A stretch of DNA of 64,000 nt. Origin: Avena insularis (Eukaryota; Streptophyta; Magnoliopsida; Poales; Poaceae). The DNA lies in the NCBI GenBank assembly GCA_023614405.1, contig CM042685.1:189382257-189446256 (forward strand), written 5' to 3'. Under the pieces are notes generated by a model that did not search any database, had not been told where the DNA came from, and was given only the letters and a program-made list of their open reading frames with translations. This document shows, one piece after another, positions 1 to 10,894 of this stretch; position 1 is the stretch's first letter, and the number at the start of each line of letters is the position of its first letter. The position numbers and the translations under genes were made by a program.

Positions 1-1
1 C

Positions 2-1145
2 ATGTCCCATCGTTCCTATCGTGACCATATGCCTACTGATAGCTACTCTAGTAGGGGTATACAGCAATTAGGCCTCTCGAGAACTGGGAATAGTAATGTG
101 CAACAATTAGGCGTCACCAGAGCTGGCAATTCCAATGCTTATGATTACACCGAGGTATATTTTAATGCGTTAGCTTCCCTATTTTGCAAATGGCCCTCAC
201 CTAATATGTTTTCATTGGGAACCTGAGACTGTGTAGTGTATGCAAGGCTCTTGCATTATGCTTAGTTTCTTCGGTAACTGGTTGGGATTCCTGAAAAACG
301 AAAAAAAAAATCATCCACATTTTAGTGTAGATTATGCTGATCCACATTCATGTCCCCATCTAGCTGTCACTTCTGTGCACTATAACTTTATCTCTGCTAT
401 TTAGCTGTTACTGTTTTCTTTTGGCTGTTAACTTGTTCTTTGCTGCTGTTGATGTTTACAGTTTTCTTGATTGGGTGTTGGTCTTTTCTTTTATTTCCGA
501 CTTCCCTTGTTTTGCCGTTCTGTTCATGCTGCACATGCATGGACAGGTGCATCTGAATATATTTGGTTCTCATTTTTCTTCAGTGCTGAATAGTTTCAAA
601 TTCTACCCTCTTCAGGCTGCCAGACAGATGCATGGACGTGAGGATTATCAAAGACTGGCAGGTGTTACAGGGTATGTTTTTTCGCAGATTGTCTTGCTTC
701 AAAATACTACCTGTGCAAATTTTCATTGAAAGATTATGTTTTTTGGCAGCTACTCAAGTAGCTCTCTCGAACTGAAGATTCCAAATGGTTCTCTAGAATC
801 TATCATTGGGGCTGGTGGTGTCAATCTAGCAGAGATTCGCCAGGTACCAGCTTATGATCTCCGACCCTTCTGAAATGCAAATGGGATAGTCAGTCCTCAT
901 TATTTCCTGTATAAGTCGAAGGGTTTTTCTCATGCAAAGTCTTTTGCTGATCTCAGATCTCTGGTGCAAGAATGAAGTTGCGTGAAGCGCATCCTGGTTC
1001 CTCGGAGTCGATCATGGAGATCCAGGGTATGCCTGACCAAGTGAGAGCGGCACAGAGCCTTCTGCAAGGCTTCATCGGAGCTAACAGCCAGAGCACGCAG
1101 CCATCCCAGCCTTCTCTCGACGTCCATTACCCAAGGTGGAACTAG
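2..1145 (+). CDS. KH-domain RNA-binding protein, 3' exons
   Basis: C-terminal part of a plant KH-domain (poly(C)-binding/HEN4-like) protein, a family that binds single-stranded RNA in the nucleus or cytoplasm. Four exons fit GT-AG rules with continuous phase: 2-154 (partial, enters from outside the window), 616-671, 750-843 and 957-1145, ending in TAG. The last two exons carry one KH domain, with the GxxG loop seen as IIGAGG in exon 3 and the following beta strands and helix in exon 4. The first exon holds two near-repeats, QQLGLSRTGNSN and QQLGVTRAGNSN, in a low-complexity linker. The tail ends HYPRWN. The 5' end, any further KH domains and the promoter are outside the window. The KH assignment is firm; the subfamily is inferred. 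Confidence 0.87.
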
Positions 1146-2319
1146 ATCGTAGTCTTGTGGCGGAGAACAAGAGAAGAGGGCTCACCGTGCACGACTGCCA
1201 TTATGCTGCTGTTCTTGTAGCGCTGGATATAGCTGCTTAACTATTGTTGGCAACGCAACTCATATCATGTTTATCGACAGATAATCTGTTCCTGTTCTGC
1301 TAAATGCTCGCCCACTTCCGAATGGAAAAAACATCTGTTTTATGAGAAGAGTTGCATGTACTCTGTAACTGTTGTACATGGAAGCTCGATGATTGAACCC
1401 GTTGTTTTATGTGATGGGTGTTTATGAAAGGCACACCACACATCTGATTTTCTCCAATATTGGCATGATTCTGTTTTGCTGATGGGTATTAGAAGACAAG
1501 AATTTTCGACTTTGGATTCTGTTCGCAGCTAAAATATAGTCAAGGCTTTAAGTTACTGTTGTATTACATTGTATGAAACAACATTAGCTTAGATCACAAC
1601 CCATCTCTTCGGTGCTTGTGCACTTAGTGCTCTGTAACGATATATCAATGGAAGAAACTATTGTGAAAAATGCAAGTTCTTTTGGTCGTGAAGGTTGTAT
1701 TTGAGAAAATGCTCATCGACCCAATTATAAGAATCTTGGATAGCTGCTGCTTCGGTCGACAATCTCATTGCCTGAACAGGTTGCAACGACATCCATCAAG
1801 CTATACTCAGCCCGAGAACTGCATTGCATCCGGACATCAGACCGTACTTCGCAGCCACTTCCACGGTCGATGCGCTAGCCACACAAGGTACAAACTATAG
1901 CACCAGCCTGTTCATCATCACTAAAACCAGCATCAACATTCAACTTCACATACCTTGGTCTTGACTCTGGACCATCTTTTGTCAGGCTGCACACAGGAAG
2001 CCAGGCTATGCACAAGTGGTATTTGCCTTGTCAGCGCCATGATGGACATTGCACAATTCGGACGGCTTAGCGAACCGATTACACCTTACAAATTGAGATT
2101 TCCCTCTACGAAAATTAATGCACCTAGAATTAGGAACGAGGGGACTGAGTGACTCACTGTGAAGGAGAAATATCTTATTGCTGCAATGCAGAGCGAGGCT
2201 GTTACATACATGGCGGTGTGTAGTACAAGACGGAGACAAACCATCCTCTAGTTTGAAGCAGGGTCTTGCGCGAACAACATTTGCCATTTTAACATTAGAG
2301 TTGGGAACAAAAATATATA
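1146..2319. other. KH-gene 3' UTR and intergenic DNA
   Basis: The first few hundred bases are probably the KH gene 3' UTR, but no poly(A) signal could be fixed. The rest has only short overlapping ORFs in several frames with no recognisable domain. I see no gene here. Confidence 0.5.
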
Positions 2320-2402
2320 CTCTTTCCTTCCAGAAATAACTGACTTGAGTTTATTTAGATCTAAATATATCTAGACGCATTTTAGTGTATAGATACATTC
2401 GA
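2320..2402. mobile_element. Decayed half of a Stowaway-like MITE
   Basis: A TA precedes a CTCTTTCCTTCC end resembling the Stowaway CTCCCTCCGT terminus. It is followed by a TTAGATCTAAATATATCTAGACGCATTTTAGTG-type core (named here only by its general pattern), as in Triticeae Stowaway elements. No matching right terminus is found downstream, so this looks like a truncated relic. Confidence 0.4.
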
Positions 2403-2474
2403 AAGTGTCGGTACATATTGATAAAGGATTGTCATTTAGCGTACACACGGCCGTCTTCATCATCGAACCACTAA

Positions 2475-2756
2475 GGTCTTTCATAATGGGGTGTTTGTTA
2501 GCACGTTTTTATAGAAGTAATTAAAACTTAAGAAACAATAATGACAATGCATTGTTTCTTAGATGGTGTTATATTTAATGATTTTAGTCTCGTGCATGTG
2601 TGTGATTGTTCTAGCCAAGTTTTTTTTGCCTATGAAACCGTGCAAGGGTTGTATCTTAGCTAAGATACAATAACACCCTCTTTCTTTATTAAATGACATG
2701 TCACATAAGCAAAGCACCTAGGATACTGCGCTAAGAAACACCCATTGTGAAAGGCC
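2475..2756. mobile_element. Tourist-type (PIF/Harbinger) MITE
   Basis: A 282-bp non-coding element. Its ends are inverted repeats of about 26 bp: GGTCTTTCATAATGGGGTG on the left and, read on the minus strand, GGCCTTTCACAATGGGTG on the right. It is flanked by TAA at 2472-2474 and 2757-2759, the 3-bp target duplication expected of PIF/Harbinger elements. The terminal sequence resembles the rice mPing/Tourist end (GGCCAGTCACAATGG, recalled). The interior has no ORF, so it would need a transposase in trans. Confidence 0.8.
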
Positions 2757-2759
2757 TAA

Positions 2760-3735
2760 GCATTTTCAGGACAGAGATCCGCATAGTCCTCGCCAGGCCT
2801 GTCGATCTACCGTCGAAGCCGCCACAATGCCAAATAGCCCCCTGTCCTGCACGATTCCATCATGTCACCCGTCACTAAGACCTTATTGTTACACACATCC
2901 AAGACCCACCGTCGTCGACGCTGTAGATGCAACACCGACACCTGCTCCAAAACGATGCCCCTATGAGGGAGAGCGACACTGAAAGCATTGCCATCTTCCG
3001 ATCCAGGAGACCCATATTTAGGATTTCCCCAAGAGCAACATGAGTGTAGATGACGACTGCAATGACGATGCCTTCAACAAGATAACGACACATAAACATC
3101 GCCATAGTCTGCCATATGACCGGAGTCGGAGTTTGATTTTTCACCGGCAAGCGCGCCTTCCAAACTTGAGTCGGAACTAGATGTGGGATCTCAAGATCCA
3201 CCACTGATACCATTGATCTGGATTATGAATATAGTATAACTTGCTTTTTCACTAGAAGACCTATGTTTATCGAGTTCTTAGAAAGAATATGCTTGGTGTA
3301 AGATTGCTTTGAACAAGACCTTGAGAACTTGTAGAACTTTTGCTACCGGACCATAACGTTAACTTCTTGTGGGTTTTATCAATGGATGGAAATACGCCAG
3401 GGCCAAGGTTTCACCTACATCCAGGGCTGCCGCTATCGTCGGCCACGTGGTCGTTGTGGCCCATCTGCGAGTGGCGATGTACGGTGAAGGGAGCGAGAGG
3501 GGCGAGGAGCATGCTAGGGTTTGTGTGGCACGACGAAGGAGCCGACGATGCCCCTTTATGGCGGCCTAGAACGTAGGTGGAAAGGCTGGCCCTCCATTAA
3601 CTCCGATGTCGGTAGACAAACCGGACGAGCCGACACGCGTCAGGAATAGGCGCGCCATGCGCATCTGTTGAACCAGCATGTCGTCTTTGATTAAGTTGAT
3701 TGATCTCCGTTAAAGGTGCCGAGCGAGAGCCTCTG
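2760..3735. other. Intergenic DNA left of the Copia array
   Basis: No credible gene. Short ORFs on both strands (for example 2875-3213 minus and 3340-3576 plus) have no recognisable domain. The last 140 bases are the original flank of the Copia insertion and belong with 19583 onward: they contain one copy of a 31-bp sequence repeated on the other side of the element. Confidence 0.45.
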
Positions 3736-3740
3736 GCGTG

Positions 3741-4808
3741 TGTTGAATAATAGAGCAATTTACCAAGCGAATTACCCATAATAAACGGTAGATGAAACAT
3801 GATTAGAATAAAAGACAAAATACTAATCATGTGAAATAGTGAAAACAGATTAAGACAGGTAACCAAGCAGACTGCAAGACATAGGTCTTGAGATGCGATC
3901 AGAACAAGATTGATAAAGAAAACATACACGGCAGCGGCAGCAGAAGAGGAACCGCCGGTGTTCGTGTTGGCACCGTCGTTAGCCATGTCGTCGAGGAAGA
4001 GGGTGCTGATGTCGGGGAAGAAGTCCTTGTTGGGGAAGACGTCGGCGCTATCGGTATCCGAGAGGGAGTCCGTGATGAAGCCAGTAGTTGCGCCGATAGC
4101 GCTCCCCAAAAACCTTATCGCCCTTCTCCCGTACAGGACTCGAAGCAGCGGGGTCTCGGAGGCCTACTGTCCCGTCTCGCGGTGCATGCTACAAGATGGG
4201 ATGGAGAAGATCTAAGTAGCGCAGTGCTCTGGAACCGGAGGCGCTAAGGGTTTGTGGCAGTGTATCTAAGAGGAGGTGCGACCTCTCTCTTATATAGACA
4301 TAGAGGGGTAGGCAGACAGGCTGCGCTGAAGATGAAACGAACGGACAGAAGTTGAAACGAACAGGCAGCAACCCACCGGGCAGCCTCCACTCAGCTCATA
4401 TTTATTTAGCTCGTATTAAAAGTCCAAAACGTTTCAACTTCTGTACGACTTTTCATATTCCATTCATGCGTGGCAAAATAAAGCTCGGCTCGGCGAGACT
4501 CCCGCAACCCGCGGCGCGCGCGCGTCGCGTCGCGTCGTGGCGTGGCGAGGCGAGGCGAGGCGTGGCGAGGCGAGCGAGGAGGAGGAGGAGCGCGCGTGTG
4601 GAACTCTCTCCTTCTCCTTCTCATCCTTTTACCAAGTGGTAGGAGAGCTCACCTTATAATCTGGTCCAACTTCCACTCAACTAGCAATGTGGGACTAAAC
4701 ATTTGTCCCAGCTCTTGCCTTGCATGAATGGGCCACATGGGCCTCTAGGATTTTCAGGAATTATTGAAATGGAAAATGGGTTAGACTATTTGGGCCAAAA
4801 TTCCAACA
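3741..4808 (-). repeat. Copia LTR 1 (3' LTR of copy A)
   Basis: 1068 bp, TG...CA, bounded by GCGTG on the left. It is longer than the other two copies, partly because of a GC-rich microsatellite-like tract near 4510-4600 (GCGTGGCGAGGCGAGG units). It carries a minus-strand TATA box (4289-4296) and, about 300 bases downstream, an ATG at 3986 followed by a GTATGT donor at 3927, matching the putative gag first exon of the other LTRs. Confidence 0.88.
4289..4296 (-). promoter_or_regulatory. TATA box in Copia LTR 1
   Basis: TATATAAG on the minus strand, in the middle of the LTR, where the U3/R promoter of a Copia element is expected. Confidence 0.6.
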
Positions 4809-5365
4809 ATCCCCCACCAGATCCTAGAGGCACATGTAATTTGCCTTTGGTTCCAAAACATTGTTTATATACCGGTACTGTAGTGGAGACTGTTAAGTTG
4901 AACTTCCACCTAGAATTCTATGCTACACTAGGTTGCGACTTGTACAGTGGACTATGCCTTGAACTGCAAGTTTGCTGCAACCTAACTTCACACGAAGCCT
5001 TGACCGATACTGGGCTACCGTGGGACTTCCCCGCGGATGGAGCTTATGCGTCATACTCCATGGCCTTTCATGATTTTATTAGAGAGCACCCAACTCTCAT
5101 AGACCGCGACGTTTGACAGTCAGACTCATATAGGTGTGTTCTTCAATAGATGTTCTCCAGGACAACATCTCTGCTTAAGATTAAGCCATTTAGAACACAT
5201 TAAGATAAAATCAACCTGCCATGCAGAATAGGAAAGTATTGCATCTTCACAGAGTGGTGTTCATTAAAGTGGGAATACTTTCCTCTCAGTCTACCAACAG
5301 CTTGTCTCCCAATTCTAATTCACGGGATCTCCGATCACATAGATTGGTTTGCCACTGTGGAAAAC
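4809..5365 (-). other. 3' untranslated internal region, Copia copy A
   Basis: Lies between the pol stop and the 3' LTR on the minus strand, starting next to the polypurine tract. It is nearly identical to 10338-10894 in copy B. A 137-codon + strand ORF crossing the LTR edge is present in both copies but is probably fortuitous. Confidence 0.7.
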
Positions 5366-8300
5366 TCATAGTGTGGGTCTCATACCCATCTCCTTCGATG
5401 CATTTTCTATCACATTGCGTGATAGTCCCCTTGTGAAGGGATCTGCCAGGTTCTTAGATGTTTGGATATATTCCAATGCAATAACTCCGGAGTTTCTCAT
5501 TTTCCTGACAGATTTTAGTCTCCTCTTCACATGTCTTGAGGACTTCATATTATCCTTAGAACTGTTCACCTTAATAATCACAGTTTGATTATCACGGTTC
5601 GTTGGAATTGCGGGTATAGGTTTTTCAACCACAGGTAAGTCCATCAAGAGTTCATGAAGCCACTCTACTTCAACAGTGGGCGTGTCTAGTGCTGTGAGTT
5701 CTGCTTCCATAGTTGACCTCGTTAAGATGGTCTGCTTGCAAGACTTCCAAGAAACATCGCCACCACCAAGTGTGAAAACATATTCGCTCGTGGCCTTTAT
5801 CTCGTCAGCATCAAATATCCAATTTGAATCACTATAACCCTCTAGTACCCTCGGATACCCGGTATAGTGTATACCATAGCTCGCAGTGCCTTTTAGATAT
5901 CTCATAACTCTCTCAAGAGCATGCCAGTGATCATCTCCTGGATTTGAAACAAATCGATTGAGTTTGCTTACAGCAAAGGCGATGTCAGGCCTTGTGGCAC
6001 TAGATAAATACATAAGCAAGCCAATGATTTGAGAGTATCTTAGTTGGTCTCTAGCATTTCCTCGATTCTTTCGAAGCAACACACTAGGATCATACGGTGT
6101 AGGAGAAATATTGACGTCGCTATACCCAAAACGACTCAAGATCTTTTCCACATAGTGGGACTGAAGCAGTGTAATCCCACCATCATCATCTCTCAATAGC
6201 TTGATGTTCAGGATGCCATCAGCTACTCCCAGATCCTTCATCTCAAAGGAGCGAGATAAGAAATCTTTGACCTCCTTAATTGCATTAAGGTTGGTTCCGA
6301 AAATCAGTATGTCATCAACATACAAACAAAGGATGACTCCCTCACCCCCACCATGGCGATAGTATACACACTTGTCAGCTTCGTTTACAACAAAGCCTGC
6401 AGCGGTTAAGGTTTTATCAAATTTTCCGTGCCACTGCTTAGGTGCTTGTTTAAGACCATATAAAGACTTCAGTAGCTTGCACACTATTCTTTCTTGACCA
6501 TTTATTACAAAACCATCTGGTTGATCCATATAAATTTCCTCATCCAACTCTCCATTTAGGAAAGACGTCTTAACGTCCATTTGATGAATGAGAAGACCGT
6601 GTGAGACAGCCAGAGAAAGTAGTACTCGAATGGTAGTCAACCTTGCTACAAGTGAGTAAGTGTCAAAGAAGTCTTCACCTTCCTTTTGGGTATAACCCTT
6701 GGCCACAAGCCTTGCCTTGTACTTCTCAATAGTACCATTAGGCCTTAGTTTCTTCTTAAACACCCATTTACATCCTACAGGTTTGCACCCATAAGGACGA
6801 TCAGTGATCTCCCATGTTTCATTAGCTAAGATGGAATTTATCTCACTATGAACAGCTTCCTTCCAGTAGTCAGCATCAGGAGATGCATAAGCTTCTGAAA
6901 TGGAAGTGGGAGTGTCATCGACAAGGTACACAATGAAATCACCACCAAAAGACTTTGCAGTCCTTTGTCTCTTACTCCTTTTAGGAATTTCATTATCCTC
7001 CTCCTTAGGACTATCAGAGTGTTCAATTGGAATGGTAGGTCCATAGAATATAGCATATTCCTGATTAGATGAACTAGGTATCTCCGGATTTGATGAGTTA
7101 GGTTTATCCTTCATTGGAAAGATATCCTCAAAGAAATTCGCATCAGTCGACTCCATGATTGTACCGACATGAATGTTAGTCACTTCGGATTTTACTATTA
7201 AGAATCTATAACCAATGCTATGAAAAGCATAGCCCAGAAAAACACAATCAATGGTTTTTGGTCCAAGCTTGCGCTTCTTGGGGATTGGTACATTAACCTT
7301 TGCCAAACGACCCCAAGTACGTAAGTAAGAGAGTTTTAATCTTTTCTTCTCCCATTCTTCGAATGGAGTAATTTCTTTGTTCTTTGTGGGAACTCGGTTT
7401 AGGACATGACACGCGGTCAATAGTGCCTCCCCCCACCATTCCTTAGAAAGACCCGATGTGTCTAACATGGCGTTAACCAAATCTTTTAGAGTACGGTTCT
7501 TTCTTTCGGCTACTCCATTTGGCTGGGGTGAGTAGGGAGGCGTCCTCTCATGAATTATGCCATGTTCCGCACAAAAGGAATCAAACTCGTTGGAAAATAC
7601 TCTCCACCACGATCATACCTAAGCCTCTTAATCTTTCGATCAAGTTGATTTTCTGCCTCAGCTTTATAGATTTTGAAGAAACTCAAAGCCTCATCTTTAG
7701 ATTTCAGAAGATACACATGACAATATCTCGTAGAGTCATCGATCAAAGTCATGAAATATTTCTTTCCACCTTTTGTCAACACACCATACATCTCACAAAG
7801 ATCAGAATGTATGAGCTCTAGTGGTGTTAAATTTCTCACTTCTGCAGTCGGATGTGACTTGCGAGGTTGTTTTGCTTGCACGCAGACTTGGCACTTAGAT
7901 CCCTTAACAGTTGAGAAATCAGGGATTAAATTCATTTTGGCTAGCCACGTTATACAACCAAAATTAATATGACAAAGACGAGAGTGCCAGACATTTGATT
8001 CAAAATTCATGTAAATATGATTAACAACTTTATTGCAAATGTCTGACAGAGATAAGCGGAACAAGCCTCCGCACTCATAGCCTTTACCAACAAAGGTTCC
8101 ATACTTTGAAATTACAAATTTATTGGACTCGAATACAATCTTGTAGCCATCTCGACACAGAAGCGATCCGCTAACAAGATTTTTATTTATTGAGGGAACA
8201 TGATGCACGTTCTTCAGGCGCACGGTCTTTCCCGAAGTGAACTTCAGATCGACCGTACCAACACCATGAACAGAAGCATGTGAGCCGTTCCCCATCAGCA

Positions 8301-9579
8301 CGGTTTGAGTCCCTCTGACCTGATATGAAGAAAGTATGGAAATATCAGAACAGGCATGTACATTAGCGCCCGTGTCAATCCACCAATAAGGAGAATGACA
8401 TAATAAAAGAACAGTAGGTAATATACCATACTCAACATCTTTCATCTCAACGTCGCCCATGACAACATTAGCAGTCTTGCTGCCCTTCCCATGCTGGCGC
8501 CTGTCAAAGCGGTTGGGACAAGCAGGAGCCCAATGATTAGGATCACCGCACACATGACAAGCACCTTTCCTCTTATCAGTCTTCTTCTTGAAGCTGGTGG
8601 ACTGTGAGGCCTTGTTCTTTCCATCGAACTTTCCTTTGTCATCAAACTTGCCTTTGTTCTCGAACTTGTGAGGCTGGAAGTTTCTTTTCTGTACTAGGTT
8701 GGCATTAGAACCTCCCTCGGTACCTCGAGCACGTGTGTCTTTTCCTCTCGCCTTCTCTTCCACATCAAGAGTCCCAATGAGATCCGTCACGGAGCACTCT
8801 TGTCTCTTGTGCTTCAGAGAAGTAGCACAATTCCTCCATGACTGGGGAAGTTTGGCAATGATGCCTCCGGCAACAAACTTGTCCGGTAACACACAAGTGA
8901 AGTGCTCAAGCTCCTTGGCAAGTGACTGTATCTCATGAGCCTGCTCCACAATGGGGCGGTCCTCAACCATCTTATAGTCATAGAATTGTTCCATGACATA
9001 CGCTTCATCGCCAAGACGGAGACTCCAAATTTTCTCTCGAGCGCATCCCACATATCCTTGCCATTGCTAAATGACAGATATGAATCGACAATATTGTCGC
9101 CAAGAATGCTGATCAAGGCAGCCTTGAAAGTGGTATCAAGTTTTTGGAACGCCTCTTCCTGAGCGGGATTAAGTTCTCCCTCAGGTGCGCCATAAATGGC
9201 GTAGCAACTCATGGTATGAAACGAAGACTTGCTCTACGCGCCATCGTTTGTAATTCACACCTTCGAACACAGGTGGCTTCATAGAAGCAACAAAGCCACT
9301 TGGGGAAAATTTCCTGAAATAAGGTTTTTGGATTGTTGAATAATGGAGCAATTTACCAAGCGAATTACCCATAATAAACGCTAGATGAAACATGATTAGA
9401 ATAAAAGACAAAATACTAATCATGTGAAATAGTGAAAATAGATTAAGACAGGTAACCAAGCAGACTGCAAGACATTGGTCTTGAGATGTGATCAGAACAA
9501 GATTGATAAAGAAAACATACACGGCAGCGGCAGCAGAAGAGGAACCGCCGGTGTTCGTGTTAGCACCGTCGTTAGCCAT
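5366..9579 (-). pseudogene. Copia gag-pol, copy A (frameshifted)
   Basis: Single-polyprotein Copia ORF. Reading leftward: gag (about 9282-8600), CCHC zinc knuckle CHVCGDPNHWAPACP near 8540, protease WWIDTGANVH near 8370, integrase zinc finger and core with catalytic D, D and E (IHSDL, YDRGGEY, GVAERKN), RT with intact YVDD near 6320, and RNase H ending MGMRPTL at 5366. The inferred first exon is 9521-9579 inside LTR 2, and the second starts at 9313 after a 207-base intron. Breaks: frameshifts near 9210 and 9040 in gag, and a one-base deletion near 7597 in integrase (four A's where copy B has five). The catalytic residues are otherwise preserved, so inactivation looks recent. Confidence 0.85.
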
Positions 9580-10337
9580 GTCGTCGAGGAAGAGGGTGCT
9601 GATGTCGGGGAAGAAGTACTCGTTGGGGAAGATGTCGACGCAATCGGTATCCGAGAGGGAGTCCGTGATGAAGCCAGTAGTCGCGCCGATAGCGCTCCCC
9701 AAAAACCTTATCGCCCTTTTCCCGTACAGGACTCGAAGCAGCGGGGTCTCGGAGGCCTACTGTCCCGGCTCGTTGTGCATGCCACAAGACGAGATGGGGA
9801 GTATCTAAGTAGCGCAGTGCTCTGGAACCGGAGCCGCTAAGGGTTTGTGGAAGTCTATCCAAGAGGAGGCGCAATCTCTCTCATATATAGACATAGAGGG
9901 GTAGGCAAACAGGCTGCGCTGAAGATGAAACGAACAGGAAGCAGCCCACTGGGCAGCCTCCGCTCAGCTCATATTTATTTAGCTCGTATTAAAAGTCCAA
10001 ATCGTTTCAACTTCTGTATGACTTTTCATATTCCATTCATGTGTGGCAAAATAAAGCTCGGCTCGTGAGATTCCCATAACCCAGAAAGGCCGTGACGTGG
10101 CGATGACGAGGAGGAGGAGCGCGCGTGTGGAACTCTCTCCTTCTCCTTCTCATCCTTTTACCAAGTGGTAGGAGAGCTCACCTTATAAGCTGGTCCAACT
10201 TCCACTCAACTAGCAATGTGGGACTAAACATTTGTCCCAGCTCTTGCCTTGCATGAATGGGCCACATGGGCCTCTAGGATTTTCAGGAATTATTGAAATG
10301 GAAAATGGGCTAGACTATTTGGGCCAAAATTCCAACA
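9334..10337 (-). repeat. Copia LTR 2 (shared middle LTR)
   Basis: 1004 bp. It acts as 5' LTR of copy A and 3' LTR of copy B. TATA at 9882-9889 (minus strand), ATG at 9579, GTATGT donor starting at 9520. No 5-bp duplication flanks this copy, supporting the recombination origin of the array. On the minus strand the sequence just after its 3' end is ATCCAAAAACCTTATTTCAG, not the usual TGGTATCAGAGC primer site. Confidence 0.88.
9882..9889 (-). promoter_or_regulatory. TATA-like box in Copia LTR 2
   Basis: TATATATG on the minus strand, at the position of the TATATAAG box in the other two LTR copies; one base differs. Confidence 0.5.
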
Positions 10338-10894
10338 ATCCCCCACCAGATCCTAGAGGCACATGTAATTTGCCTTTGGTTCCAAAATACTGTTTATATA
10401 CCGGTACTGTAGTGGAGACTTTTAAGTTGAACTTCCACCTAGAATTCTATGCTACACTAGGTTGCGACTTGTACAGTGGACTATGCCTTGAACTGCAAGT
10501 TTGCTGCAACCTAGCTTCACACGAAGCCTTGACCAATACTGGGCTACCGTGGGACTTCCCCGTGGGTGGAGCTTATGCGTCATACTCCATGGCCTTTCAT
10601 GAGTTTATTAGAGAGCACCCAACTCTCAGAGACTACGACGTTTGACAGTCAGACTCATATAAGTGTGTTCTTCAATAGATGTTCTGCAGGACAACATCTC
10701 TGCTTAAGATTAAGCCATTTAGAACACATTAAGATAAAATCAACCTGCCATGCAGAATAGGAAAGTATTGCATCTTCACGGAGTGGTGTTCATTAAAGTG
10801 GGAATACTTTCCTCTCAGTCTACCAACAGCTTGTCTCCCAATTCTAATTCACGGGATCTCCGATCACATAGATTGGTTTGCCATTGTGGAAAAC
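10338..10894 (-). other. 3' untranslated internal region, Copia copy B
   Basis: Counterpart of 4809-5365, between the copy B pol stop and the polypurine tract/LTR 2 boundary. Nearly identical to copy A. No coding sequence on the element strand. Confidence 0.7.

Noticed and set aside
2875..3213. 112-codon minus-strand ORF in the intergenic region
   Set aside because: No recognisable domain, no splice structure, and comparable ORFs on the other strand nearby.
4703..5116. 137-codon + strand ORF crossing the Copia LTR edge, also open at 10232-10645
   Set aside because: It is antisense to the element, crosses the LTR/internal boundary, and nearly all differences between the two copies change amino acids, as expected of non-coding DNA. 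No domain recognised.
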